A stretch of DNA of 55,365 nt from assembly GCA_016201285.1 (NCBI GenBank), contig JACQDE010000056.1, forward strand, positions 1-55,365, read 5' to 3'. This document shows, piece by piece, positions 22,326 through 30,899 of this stretch. Source of the stretch: Acidobacteriota bacterium. GTDB lineage: Bacteria > Acidobacteriota > Terriglobia > Acidiferrales > UBA7541. The position numbers and the translations under genes are program-made. The notes below the pieces were generated by a model. The model saw nothing but the letters and a program-made list of their open reading frames with translations. It was not told where the DNA came from and did not search any database. Position 1 is the first letter of the stretch. Each line of letters begins with the position of its first letter.

Positions 22326-25300
22326 ATGGGCCTGACGCTATCGTGTTGGCGTGAATTTCGTGTGGTGGTGTGTCTGGCCGTATTGGGATTGATGCTGGCG
22401 CCAATGGCCGACGCGCAGTCGCAAGGCACCGGGCAGATTGTGGGCACGGTATATGACGCTTCGGGAGCCATGGTCCCCGGCGCAAAGGTGACCGTGACCG
22501 GCAAAGCCACGGGCCTGATGCGTGAAGCAGAAACAAACCAGGACGGCGGCTACCGCGTCCTGCTGCTGCCGCCGGGGCCGTATACGGTGGAAGTGAAGCA
22601 CCAGGGATTCAAGGGGTTCAAGACGGACGTGACGGTGTCTGTAGGCTCCGCAGTGACAGTGGATGCGCGGTTGCAGGTCGGCCAGGTCACAGAGGTGGTA
22701 GAAGTCACAGCCACCGCCATTATCGAAACCACCGCGGTGCAGACCGACGCGCTCATCAACCTGCGCTCGATCTCCGATTTGCCCATCAACGGCCGGCGGT
22801 TCCACGACTTTGTGCAGTTGACGCCCACTGCACAGATCGAACCGTCGCGGCAGGGAATCTCCTTTGCCGGACAGCGCGGCATCAACGCCAACATCACCAT
22901 TGACGGCGCCGACTACAACCAGCCGTTCTTCGGCGGCATCCGCGGCGGGGAGCGCTCGAACGCAGCGTTTTCCATACCCCAGGAAGCCATCCAGGAGTTC
23001 CAGATCGTTGCCTATGGCGCCACCGCGGAGTTCGGCCGCACATCGAGCGGCACCATGAACGCGGTCACTAAGTCCGGCACCAACGAATGGCATGGCAGCG
23101 GCTTCTATCTCGTTCGCCACAAGGACATGGCCCGGAAGGACGCCTTTAACCGGCAGTCCCTGGACAGCCAGCACCTGTTCGGCGGGTCCTTCGGCGGGCC
23201 GGTCCGCAAAGACAAGAGCTTTTTCTTCGTCACTGCGGAACAGCAGAAGATCAACAACCCGCGCCTGGTAATCTTCCGGCGTCTGGACGCCCCGTTCGTG
23301 CGGACGGCGGCAAATGGGGAGGCATTCGACTTCTACCGGGGGCTGGAGAAGCCGTTCGCGCAGACGAACGACGCCACATCGGTGCTCGGCAAGTGGGACG
23401 AGCAACTGAACGCCAACCATCGCGTTTCCGTGCGCTATCTGTGGAGCACGAACACGGCCAAGAACGCCGTCGCGACCGGCACCCAAATCTCTCCGGAAAC
23501 GAGCAATTCCCTAGAGAACAACGGGACAGAAGGCGACCGCCAGCACACGGTGGTCGGCAACTGGACAGCCATCTTCTCCCCACGGTTGATAAACGAATTC
23601 CGCGGGCAGTATTCCTGGGAAAAACGCCCGCGACTTGCGAATGCGAATTTGGCGGGGATCGGAAACACGGTCGGAAACACCGGCACGCGGTCGTTCCTCT
23701 CCACCACGCAAAAAGACTACCGCATCCAGATCGCGGACAACATGACGTGGAGCAGCGGGCGTCACGCGGTCAAATTCGGCGGCGAGTTCAACTACCTGTT
23801 TGCCGACCAGTTCTTCCAGTTCAACCAGTTCGGCATCTTCTCGGTCTCCGGATCGAACGTGGACACGGTGCTGAACATCCTGTCGCTCGATCCGGCGAAC
23901 CCCAACGACCGGCGCTTTGATAACTCGGCGGTGAGCTACCGCGTCAACATCGGGAATGGTCTTGCCAAGATGAAGATGCAGGAGTTCGCGCTGTTCATCC
24001 AAGACCAGTGGCGCATCCACCCGCGGTTTACGCTGACTGCTGGCTTCCGCTGGGAAGGCTACTGGAACCCCTCACCGGACACCAGCAACACCACGCTGAC
24101 GAACGCTGTCCGCACTGCGACCCTGCCCTTCGGCACTCAGGATCCGGCGAAAATCCCCGACAACCTGAAGCAGTTCATGCCGCGCCTGGGCATCGCCTGG
24201 GATCCCTGGGGCAACGCGAAGACCGTCATCCGCTTGAACGGCGGAATCTACTTCGCACGGACGCCCCTGTTGCTATTTGCGGGACCGCTCAACAACTTCC
24301 GCACGCCTGCGGGCGACCTTTCCGTCCAGCTTCCGTTCGCGCTACCCACGGGCTATGTCTGCACCCCGCTATACGTGGGCGACGCCTGCACCACGGTGTA
24401 TTCGCAGTTGCTCCACGGCGGCATCAACCTGAACAGCTCGTCGTTGGCGAACCTGCCGATTCTGACTCCGGCGATCTTAGCGACGATCGCTGGCCCCACG
24501 GGGTTGAATATCCCATTTGACCCCAACCAAGGTGTCGCGCCGATCACCATGGCCAACAACTACGAAAGCCCGCGCTCCTGGCAGTGGAACATTGCTGTCG
24601 AACAGGAAGTGCTCCGCGGACTTTCCGTCGGCGCGGACTTCGTGTACATCAACACGGTCCATCTGGAGCGGAACCGCGACTGGAACATTCCGGCGCCGGT
24701 TGTGCCAGCAACGGATCTGAGCCTGCGGCAGTGCTTCGGACTGCGTGGCGGCACGCCGTGCAGCACCCGCGCCCGGCCCATTCCCACGCTCAACTCGGTG
24801 CAAGTGCGCGAAACCAACTCGCGGGCGCTCTACCGCGGCGCCACGCTTCGCGCATCGTACCGCCGGAAGAATTACCAATTCCAGGCCTACTACACGATCA
24901 GCAAGAACTATTCGGATGACGACAACGAGCGGGACGCGGGCGGCTTGAGCTACGAAAACGCCTTTAACCTGCAGCGGGAATACGGCTATTCCAACCTCGA
25001 CGCGCGCCACCTATTCGTGTTCAACTCGGTGGTCGAACTGCCGTGGGACTTCGCGGTGAGCGGCTTGGTAAAGCTGCGCTCGGGCCGTCCGCTGGATCCT
25101 TCGACAGGCTCGGATTCGAACGGCGACTTCGGGGGGCCAGATCGTCCGCTGGTGTTGCCGGGCGTGCCGTTCGCGCGCAACAGCTTCCGCGACCGCGCGA
25201 GTTACGCTGCCGATTTACGCGTGGCCAAGAAGTTCAAGCTGCCGAAGGAAGGCATGTTCATCAACCTGACGGTGGATTTCTTCAACCTGTTCGACTTCGA

Positions 25301-25532
25301 CAACGTCGTGTTCGGCTCCTCGAGAAAAATCTACGGCGTGGGCACAAGCGCAACGACCGGAGCCGCCGTGGCGCCAAGCTCCACGTTCATGCAGCTCTAC
25401 AGCCCGTCGTCTTGCCTCACGCCCACGAACCCGACGGGAAACAAGAGCTGCTACGACACGCAAAACACCGTCAACACCATCGGTACCGGTGGCCCATTCC
25501 AGATGCAGGTGGGCATCCGGTTCCAGTTCTAA
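22326..25532 (+). CDS. Oar-like TonB-dependent receptor with carboxypeptidase-regulatory domain
   Basis: 1068-aa outer-membrane protein. Signal peptide residues 1-31 (cleavage after MADA-Q). Residues about 33-125 are a carboxypeptidase-regulatory/Ig-like domain (GQIVGTVYDASGAMVPGAKVTVTG, split in the family by GxYDxxG and PGPYTVEV). A plug follows (LINLRSISDLPINGRRFHDF; RGINANITIDGADYNQ; AIQEFQIVAYGATAEFGRTSSG), then a long 22-strand-type barrel ending in FQMQVGIRFQF with the terminal Phe used by the Bam machinery. This architecture is strongly expanded in Acidobacteria, probably for uptake of plant polymers or siderophores; the substrate is unknown. Strong ribosome binding site AGGAGG at 22314-22319. 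Monocistronic, with its own terminator. Confidence 0.93.
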   Translation: MGLTLSCWREFRVVVCLAVLGLMLAPMADAQSQGTGQIVGTVYDASGAMVPGAKVTVTGKATGLMREAETNQDGGYRVLLLPPGPYTVEVKHQGFKGFKTDVTVSVGSAVTVDARLQVGQVTEVVEVTATAIIETTAVQTDALINLRSISDLPINGRRFHDFVQLTPTAQIEPSRQGISFAGQRGINANITIDGADYNQPFFGGIRGGERSNAAFSIPQEAIQEFQIVAYGATAEFGRTSSGTMNAVTKSGTNEWHGSGFYLVRHKDMARKDAFNRQSLDSQHLFGGSFGGPVRKDKSFFFVTAEQQKINNPRLVIFRRLDAPFVRTAANGEAFDFYRGLEKPFAQTNDATSVLGKWDEQLNANHRVSVRYLWSTNTAKNAVATGTQISPETSNSLENNGTEGDRQHTVVGNWTAIFSPRLINEFRGQYSWEKRPRLANANLAGIGNTVGNTGTRSFLSTTQKDYRIQIADNMTWSSGRHAVKFGGEFNYLFADQFFQFNQFGIFSVSGSNVDTVLNILSLDPANPNDRRFDNSAVSYRVNIGNGLAKMKMQEFALFIQDQWRIHPRFTLTAGFRWEGYWNPSPDTSNTTLTNAVRTATLPFGTQDPAKIPDNLKQFMPRLGIAWDPWGNAKTVIRLNGGIYFARTPLLLFAGPLNNFRTPAGDLSVQLPFALPTGYVCTPLYVGDACTTVYSQLLHGGINLNSSSLANLPILTPAILATIAGPTGLNIPFDPNQGVAPITMANNYESPRSWQWNIAVEQEVLRGLSVGADFVYINTVHLERNRDWNIPAPVVPATDLSLRQCFGLRGGTPCSTRARPIPTLNSVQVRETNSRALYRGATLRASYRRKNYQFQAYYTISKNYSDDDNERDAGGLSYENAFNLQREYGYSNLDARHLFVFNSVVELPWDFAVSGLVKLRSGRPLDPSTGSDSNGDFGGPDRPLVLPGVPFARNSFRDRASYAADLRVAKKFKLPKEGMFINLTVDFFNLFDFDNVVFGSSRKIYGVGTSATTGAAVAPSSTFMQLYSPSSCLTPTNPTGNKSCYDTQNTVNTIGTGGPFQMQVGIRFQF

Positions 25533-25558
25533 GCAGAGACAAGAACCCCAAACACGGA

Positions 25559-25590
25559 CGGGCGTCCCGACGCATCGGGACGCCCGTTTT
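25559..25590 (+). terminator. Rho-independent terminator of the TonB receptor gene
   Basis: Perfect 12-bp stem (CGGGCGTCCCGA / TCGGGACGCCCG), loop CGCA, then TTTT and a further T-rich stretch. It lies 26 nt behind the receptor stop codon. Confidence 0.93.
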
Positions 25591-25634
25591 GCTTTTCGGT
25601 CAGAATGATTCCGCGGAAAAAAAGAGCGAGTTGT

Positions 25635-25709
25635 TGGTAGGGGCGGTGGGGATCGAACCCACGACCTTCGGCTTAAAAGGCCGCTGCTCTACCACTGAGC
25701 TACGCCCCT
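25635..25709 (-). tRNA. tRNA-Lys (anticodon UUU)
   Basis: Cloverleaf on the minus strand: acceptor stem AGGGGCG / CGCCCCT, D-arm GCTC-AGTGGTA-GAGC, anticodon arm GCGGC-CTTTTAA-GCCGA (anticodon TTT; the first pair is G-A), T-arm GTGGG-TTCGATC-CCCAC, discriminator A and an encoded CCA (25637-25635). UUU anticodon tRNAs are substrates of MnmA, encoded in the same window. Confidence 0.95.
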
Positions 25710-25913
25710 GACGAACAATCCATTGTAAAGGGTGCGGAGAGAGGCCGCAACTGCGGCGCGGAGAGGAGGAAGTACGGAAGTAGAGAAGTAAGGAAATCCC
25801 CTGAAAGGGCGCAAGGGGCCTGCGAGGCACGAGGCTGCCGGGCACTGTGCTGAAGGGCGGAACGGGCCCGGCACGGCGAAACCCGATTCGATTTTCAGGA
25901 AGCCCGGTTCGAT

Positions 25914-26264
25914 CTATCTTTCAACCAGGGCGGGGACGGCGCGCTTGCGCTTCCACTGATAGTCGCGGCGGACTCTGGCCTGGTGTTTCTTGAGCTGGGC
26001 GGAGAGGTCCACAAACGCGTTCTTGACGCTGAGGCGGACATCGGGGCCGTCGCCAGAGGCGTGCAGAGTGCCGGTTGGCAGGGAGAGATTCAGGGAGAAG
26101 GCGTAGGCAAGCTTTCGGGGGTGCTTTTCGACGGACGCATGAACCTGAACCAGGTCCGGGGCGTACGTTTTCAGCAGTTTTTCGAGTTTGCCCAAGTGAT
26201 GAGCTACTTCGGTTTCAATCGGTTCGCGCAGATCCACATTCTTGTAGCTGAGAGAAAGTTTCAT
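25914..26264 (-). CDS. hpf: Ribosome hibernation promoting factor (short HPF/RaiA type)
   Basis: 116-aa protein that binds the decoding centre of the 30S subunit and helps silence ribosomes in stationary phase or stress. N-terminus MKLSLSYKNVDLREPIETEV and the strand-helix pattern (LVQVHASVEKHPRKLAYAF; DVRLSVKNAFVDLSAQLKKHQ) fit the S30AE domain. The C-terminal dimerisation domain of long HPF is absent; the tail is instead basic (RVRRDYQWKRKRA). Followed only by the tRNA-Lys gene on the same strand. Confidence 0.88.
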   Translation of the reverse strand: MKLSLSYKNVDLREPIETEVAHHLGKLEKLLKTYAPDLVQVHASVEKHPRKLAYAFSLNLSLPTGTLHASGDGPDVRLSVKNAFVDLSAQLKKHQARVRRDYQWKRKRAVPALVER

Positions 26265-26442
26265 CAGCGCACCTTTGCCTGGGGGAGTGTGGAACGGGAA
26301 GCCACCGAAGGATGAACCCTGTGGCCATCGGTCAACCCCAGCATAGCAAGACCCACCGGGGGATGCAACGGGGGTCAGGGATCAGGAACTAGGGAACAGA
26401 GGAGTAGCGTGAGACAGAAAGGCTCTCGTGTTGGGTGGGCGA

Positions 26443-26471
26443 TTGACACGGAGGGAGAGCCGTCATAGTCT
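26443..26471 (+). promoter_or_regulatory. Promoter of the DUF72 gene
   Basis: TTGACA (26443-26448), 17-nt spacer, TAGTCT (26466-26471), about 50 nt upstream of the DUF72 start. A hairpin of the dispersed type (CCGCC...GGCGG, about 26474-26492) lies in the short leader. Confidence 0.5.
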
Positions 26472-26522
26472 GCCGCCTCCCGAAGATGGCGGACTGAAGC
26501 CCGCCTCAAAAGGCGCCAAGCG

Positions 26523-27458
26523 TTGGTGAGAGCAGTGCGAAAAGGCGCGAAGCCGGAGCCGGGGCAGGTCTTTGTGGGGCCGGCCGGGTGGTCGTACGCG
26601 GATTGGGCGGGCATCGTCTATCCGGCCAGGCGGCCGCGCGGGTTTCACGAGGCCGCCTACCTTTCGGAGTATTTCGACACCATCGAGATCAACACGTCGT
26701 TCTACCAGCCGTTGCGGCCGGCGGTGTGCTGGCAGTGGCTGGAGCGCGTGGCCGGCAACCCCAGGTTCGTCTTCACCGCTAAATTGTGGCAGCGGTTCAC
26801 GCACGAGACCGGGGCGACCGCCGCGGACGAGAAAGCCGTGCGCGAGGGATTTGACCTGCTGGTGGGCGCGGAAAAACTGGGCGCGGTGCTCCTGCAATTC
26901 CCCTTCTCGTTTCACAACACACCGGAAAATCGGGAATATCTACAGAAACTGCTGGCGCGGTTCCGGGAATACCCGCTGGCGGTGGAGGTGCGGCACGCGA
27001 CGTGGAACGACAAGAAATTCTACGAGATGCTGCACGAGCGCGGCGTGGGTTTCTGCAACATTGACCAGCCGGTGATTGGGCGCTCGCTGAAGCCGTCGGA
27101 GAAAACCACGGCGCCGGTGGGCTACGTGCGGCTGCACGGGCGGCGCTACGACACCTGGTTCAGCGACGACCCGCTGATGCCCGCCGAGGAGCGCTACAAC
27201 TACCTGTACACGGAAGAGGAGCTGCCGCCCTGGGCCGAGCGCATCCAGAAGGTGCGCGCGCGGGCGAAGACAACGTTTGTGATTACAAATAACCACTTCC
27301 AGGGGAAAGCCATCGTGAACGCGCTGCAATTGATCCGGCTGCTGACCGGAAACAAAGTGAAGGTGCCGGAGCCACTGCGGCATCACTATCCCCAGCTCGA
27401 TCAGATTTCCGACCAGCCGGCACAGGAACCGACGTTGTTCCCGAATCCACCGCGTTAA
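26523..27458 (+). CDS. DUF72 family protein
   Basis: 311-aa TIM-barrel-like protein. Conserved DUF72 blocks: FVGPAGWSYADWAGIVYP, YFDTIEINTSFYQ, FVFTAKLWQRFTHE, LLQFPFSFHNT, AVEVRHATWND, and YVRLHGRR followed by the late TFVITNNHFQGKAIVNALQL. The biochemical function of DUF72 is unsettled; a link to nucleic-acid or sugar metabolism is often guessed. The start could be the TTG at 26523, the GTG at 26526 or the GTG at 26535. A promoter lies just upstream; no partner genes. Confidence 0.85.
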   Translation: MVRAVRKGAKPEPGQVFVGPAGWSYADWAGIVYPARRPRGFHEAAYLSEYFDTIEINTSFYQPLRPAVCWQWLERVAGNPRFVFTAKLWQRFTHETGATAADEKAVREGFDLLVGAEKLGAVLLQFPFSFHNTPENREYLQKLLARFREYPLAVEVRHATWNDKKFYEMLHERGVGFCNIDQPVIGRSLKPSEKTTAPVGYVRLHGRRYDTWFSDDPLMPAEERYNYLYTEEELPPWAERIQKVRARAKTTFVITNNHFQGKAIVNALQLIRLLTGNKVKVPEPLRHHYPQLDQISDQPAQEPTLFPNPPR

Positions 27459-27532
27459 GTCGAGAAGACGAAAATCGAAACTCGAAAAGCGGCGAGGTGT
27501 GATCCGAGGAGAGGACAAGTCTGACGTCTGAT

Positions 27533-27994
27533 CTACTTCTTGAAGAGGTCGTCAAAGGCCTTGCGCGCGGAGTCGGGCCGCAGGCCCTCGGTGGTGGCCA
27601 TCGAGGCCGGCGCCGACGGGGCAGTATCTTTCTCGACGGTGGTGCGGAAGACGTAGAACGAGCAATCGTTGCGTGCGTCCTTCTTGGGAATCGGGTCGGG
27701 GATGGGCTGCATGCACTCGAAGCGTGCGCCGGTATCGAAATAGAGACACTGCTTGCAGGCGTGCAGTTCCGCCTGACAGCGCGGGCACCGGCCGTTCACG
27801 TCAAAGCCGGGCACCAGCACGGTGCCGCAATTCGAGCAGCGGGCGCGCGTGACTGAACCAACCATGCGCGGCGTGCGGGGTCCAAGTTGATCCTGGCGGG
27901 GGCGTGGCTCCGGAGAACGTTCCTTGGGTTTCTCTTTGCGTTCCGGCTTGCCTGTGTCCTGATAGCCCCTATGCCTGTACTTGCGGTCCGACAT
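27533..27994 (-). CDS. Zinc-ribbon protein, function unknown
   Basis: 153 aa. A basic, Pro/Arg/Lys-rich, probably disordered N-terminus (residues 1-48) precedes a zinc-binding core with CSNCG...CPRCQ (about 53-73) and, right after it, CKQCLYFD...C (about 80-95) and NDCSFYVF; at least seven cysteines could bind two metal ions. The C-terminus ends in a short helix (ARKAFDDLFKK). The order of cysteines resembles rubredoxin-like or Zn-ribbon adaptor proteins, but I do not recognise a named family. Stands alone between DUF72 (convergent) and the flippase (divergent). Confidence 0.65.
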   Translation of the reverse strand: MSDRKYRHRGYQDTGKPERKEKPKERSPEPRPRQDQLGPRTPRMVGSVTRARCSNCGTVLVPGFDVNGRCPRCQAELHACKQCLYFDTGARFECMQPIPDPIPKKDARNDCSFYVFRTTVEKDTAPSAPASMATTEGLRPDSARKAFDDLFKK

Positions 27995-28219
27995 AGGCTC
28001 CTCCGGGGGGATAGTTCATCATACTCCGAATCGCCATTCGCAAGATCGAATTCGCCCGGCGCTGTGGAAATTAGTCCAGACAGACGGCACGAACCCAGGA
28101 CGAACCTGCGATCGCAGCAGGCGCAGAGAAGCGCCTGACCATCGCTCACCCGGCAAAAGGCGGGGCGCCAAACAGTTACCCGCACAAAGCATCCGCGGCT
28201 GGCTGAACCGGGAGCGCCG

Positions 28220-29659
28220 GTGGTAGATTCGTTGGGGCATCGAGGTGCTGCGCTGGCCAACCCGTTCCGCAACATCCTGAAGCTCGCCGCGGGCGATTTC
28301 CTCGCCAAGACGCTCTACTTTCTCTCGTTCGTCTATCTGGCGCGCATCCTGGGTGTGCGCCAATTCGGTGTCCTGGAATTCGCCAATTCCCTGCTGACCT
28401 ATTTTCTGCTGCTCTCCGACGCGGGCCTGGAACGCTGGAGCGTGCGGGAAATCGCCCGAACGGGCGACGTGCGGGGACTGGCCGGGCGTGTGGTGCCGCT
28501 GCGATTCCTGCTGGCAGGCGCGGCGTTCAGCCTGATGCTTCTGCTGCTGCCCTTCTTCCCGAACGATCCGTTGCTCCGGCAAGTGCTGACGCTCTTCGGG
28601 CTGTGCCTGTTCGCGCAGGCGGCCAGCCTGAAGTGGGTGTTCATGGGCCAGCAGAAAATGAACCGCGTGGCGGCGGGGCTCGTTGTAGGGCAGATGGTCT
28701 TTGCGCTCTCCGTGTTCGCGTTTGTGCGCACGCCGGCGCAGCTTGTCTGGGTGCCGGTGCTGCGGCTGGCGAGCGATCTCGCGCTGGCGGGATATTTTGC
28801 GCGGCGCTTCGCGCAGGAACACGGAGGGCTGCGGCTGCCGCTGACGCTGCGCGACGCGCGAAACGTCCTCGGGCCAGCTCTGACGCTGGGCGTGCTCCAG
28901 GCGCTCTCCATCATCAACTATAACTTCGACGCCGTGCTGCTGGGCTTCCTGGCGGGCGTGACCTCGGTGGGCTGGTACAGCGCGGCGTACAAGCCGGTCA
29001 CCGTAGCCCTGGCCATGCCGCTGACGTATTTTGCCGGGCTCTTCCCTGCCCTCTCGAGCGCCTACGCGGAAAACAAGGAAGACTTCCGTGGCATTGTGAG
29101 CCGGTCGCTACGGTTGGCGACGAGCTTTTCCGTGCCGCTGGGTGTAGGCGGCGCCATGCTGGCCGAGCCGATCATCTTGCTGCTGTTCGGGCCGGCATAC
29201 GCGCCATCGGTGCCGGTGCTGCGAATCCTGGCCTGGTCGGTGGTGTTGGTGATCCTCCGCGGCACGTTTCACCAGGCGCTGAACGCCGCGAATCGCTCGG
29301 CGGTGGACCTGCGATGCGCGATGGTGTCGGCGGGGCTCAACGTGGCATTGAACATCGTGCTCATCCCGCACTACGGGATGATTGGCGCGGCGGCGGCGAC
29401 GCTGGCGGCGGAGATTGTTTGGGTCACGCTGGTGACGAACCGGTTGAACCACTACGTCATCCAAGTGAACCTGCTGCCGTATCTGTGGCGACCTGCGCTG
29501 GCGGGAGCCGCGATGGCGGCGTGCCTGTGGCTGGCCGAACCGGTGTTCTGGATGGCGCGCGCCGCGCTCGGCGTGGGAGTGTACTTCGGGGTGCTGCTCC
29601 TGCTGGGCGGAGCGAACTGGCGGGAGTGGACGCAGATTTTGAAGCGGCCGGCGACCTGA
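28220..29659 (+). CDS. Polysaccharide/lipid-linked oligosaccharide flippase (Wzx/PST type)
   Basis: 479-aa integral membrane protein with about 12-14 hydrophobic helices, MOP superfamily. N-terminus LAAGDFLAKTLYFLSFVYLARILG and VRQFGVLEFANSL match the first two helices of Polysacc_synt flippases; the centre has SIINYNFDAVLLGFLAG and VGWYSAAYKP. It should translocate undecaprenyl-linked glycans, but no glycosyltransferase or polymerase gene surrounds it. The start is a GTG with GGGAG at 28210-28214. Ends in a GC-rich inverted repeat without T-run. Confidence 0.85.
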   Translation: MVDSLGHRGAALANPFRNILKLAAGDFLAKTLYFLSFVYLARILGVRQFGVLEFANSLLTYFLLLSDAGLERWSVREIARTGDVRGLAGRVVPLRFLLAGAAFSLMLLLLPFFPNDPLLRQVLTLFGLCLFAQAASLKWVFMGQQKMNRVAAGLVVGQMVFALSVFAFVRTPAQLVWVPVLRLASDLALAGYFARRFAQEHGGLRLPLTLRDARNVLGPALTLGVLQALSIINYNFDAVLLGFLAGVTSVGWYSAAYKPVTVALAMPLTYFAGLFPALSSAYAENKEDFRGIVSRSLRLATSFSVPLGVGGAMLAEPIILLLFGPAYAPSVPVLRILAWSVVLVILRGTFHQALNAANRSAVDLRCAMVSAGLNVALNIVLIPHYGMIGAAAATLAAEIVWVTLVTNRLNHYVIQVNLLPYLWRPALAGAAMAACLWLAEPVFWMARAALGVGVYFGVLLLLGGANWREWTQILKRPAT

Positions 29660-29666
29660 GATCCCA

Positions 29667-29706
29667 CAGAGGGGCGCAGCCCCGAAACTTCGGGGCTGCG
29701 CCTCTG
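29667..29706. terminator. GC-rich inverted repeat between convergent genes
   Basis: CAGAGG(GG)CGCAGCCCCGA pairs with TCGGGGCTGCGCCTCTG around the loop AACT; two G bases bulge. It lies between the flippase and the end of the hopanoid operon. No T-run on the plus side, so termination is plausible but unproven. Confidence 0.5.
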
Positions 29707-29728
29707 CCTCCGCGTGACTACAGGCCAT

Positions 29729-30850
29729 TCATAGAACCGCAGCTTCCACAGAATAGATTGGCGGCAGAAAGTCCGCGAGTAGTTTCCATTCCCGGCCTTC
29801 GTTGCGGCTGCAGAAGAGTTGGCCGGTCTCCGTGCCGAAATAGACGCCGGCGGGATCACAGGAGTCTGTGGACATGGCCTCGCGAAGAATCGTGAGATGG
29901 GCGTTGCGCGCGGGCAGCCCCTTCGCCTGCTTCTGCCACGTGCGTCCGCAATTGGTGGAACGATAGACGGCGAGGCAACCGCCCGCCGTGGAACGGTAGT
30001 TGTCGCTGATCAGAGGCACGACCCAGATGGTCTTCGGGTCGCGCGGGTGGACTCCAATCGGAAATCCGAAGCGTGAGGGCAGGCCTTTGCAGAGATCTTT
30101 CCAGGAATTGCCGGCATCATCACTGCGATAGACGCCGCAGTGATTCTGCTGGTACAACACAAGCGAAGTGCCGCTTGTCCCGAGCGCAGCCGAGGGAGGC
30201 GCAGCCAGTAGTTTGTGCACGCACTGCCCGACCTCGGGGAATTTGTCGGGTTGGAAGTCCGCGCGTGTGCCTTTGTTTTGCGGCGTCCAGGTGGCGCCGT
30301 CGTCTTCGGTGCGGAAAACACCCGCGGCGGAAATGCCGACAAACATTCGCTTCGGATTTTCGGGATCGAGCACGATGGAATGCAGCGTCATGCCGCCGGC
30401 TCCGGGCTGCCACTTCGCGCGCGTCGGATGACGATTGATGCCGGTGACTTCCTTCCAGGTGTAGCCGCCGTCTTCGCTGCGGAAAAGTCCCGCGGGGTCC
30501 ACACCGGCATAGACGACGCCGGGCTCGCTCGCGCGGCCGGGGCGGATGTGCCAGGCGCATTTCACCGAGAGGTTGGAATCCTGCGCGTAGCGCACGCCAC
30601 CTTTCGTGCGCAGCCACGCGCGGCCCCAGTTTTTGCTGCGCTGGATGTCGGAGCCCCACCAATCCACGTAGGTCGCCGCGTAAAGAGTTTGCTGGTCGCG
30701 AGGGTCCAGGATGAAGTGATGTACGTTCAGGCCGAGGAAGTGCGGGCCGTCGAGCGACCAGGATTTGCGGCGGGCATCGCTTGTGAAGATAAAAGCGCCC
30801 TTGCGGGTGCCAACCAGAACGACAACGGAGCCTTTGCGCGGCGCAGACAT
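29729..30850 (-). CDS. BNR/sortilin-type beta-propeller protein
   Basis: 373 aa, no signal peptide. Repeated Asp-box/BNR motifs (S-x-D-x-G-x-T-W): FRSEDGGYTW, FRTEDDGATW, YRSDDAGNSW, YRSTNCGRTW, with FCSRNEGREW at the end, indicate a six- or seven-bladed propeller like exo-sialidases and photosynthesis/stability factors; no sialidase catalytic residues are evident. I use the ATG at 30850, preceded by AGGAGG. Residues PPSAALGTSGTS come from a palindromic element (30176-30197) read in frame. It is the last gene behind hpnE (49 nt), so it may be co-transcribed with the hopanoid genes; a role there is unproven. Confidence 0.75.
   Translation of the reverse strand: MSAPRKGSVVVLVGTRKGAFIFTSDARRKSWSLDGPHFLGLNVHHFILDPRDQQTLYAATYVDWWGSDIQRSKNWGRAWLRTKGGVRYAQDSNLSVKCAWHIRPGRASEPGVVYAGVDPAGLFRSEDGGYTWKEVTGINRHPTRAKWQPGAGGMTLHSIVLDPENPKRMFVGISAAGVFRTEDDGATWTPQNKGTRADFQPDKFPEVGQCVHKLLAAPPSAALGTSGTSLVLYQQNHCGVYRSDDAGNSWKDLCKGLPSRFGFPIGVHPRDPKTIWVVPLISDNYRSTAGGCLAVYRSTNCGRTWQKQAKGLPARNAHLTILREAMSTDSCDPAGVYFGTETGQLFCSRNEGREWKLLADFLPPIYSVEAAVL
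30176..30197. repeat. Palindromic element inside the beta-propeller gene
   Basis: TGTCCCGAGCGCAGCCGAGGGA, read in frame. Close relatives lie at 33196-33217 (end of hpnC) and 54847-54868. Confidence 0.6.
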
Positions 30851-30899
30851 AAATCGCCTCCTGAAGCAGAAATCGATTGAAACGGAAGAGACTGAGATT

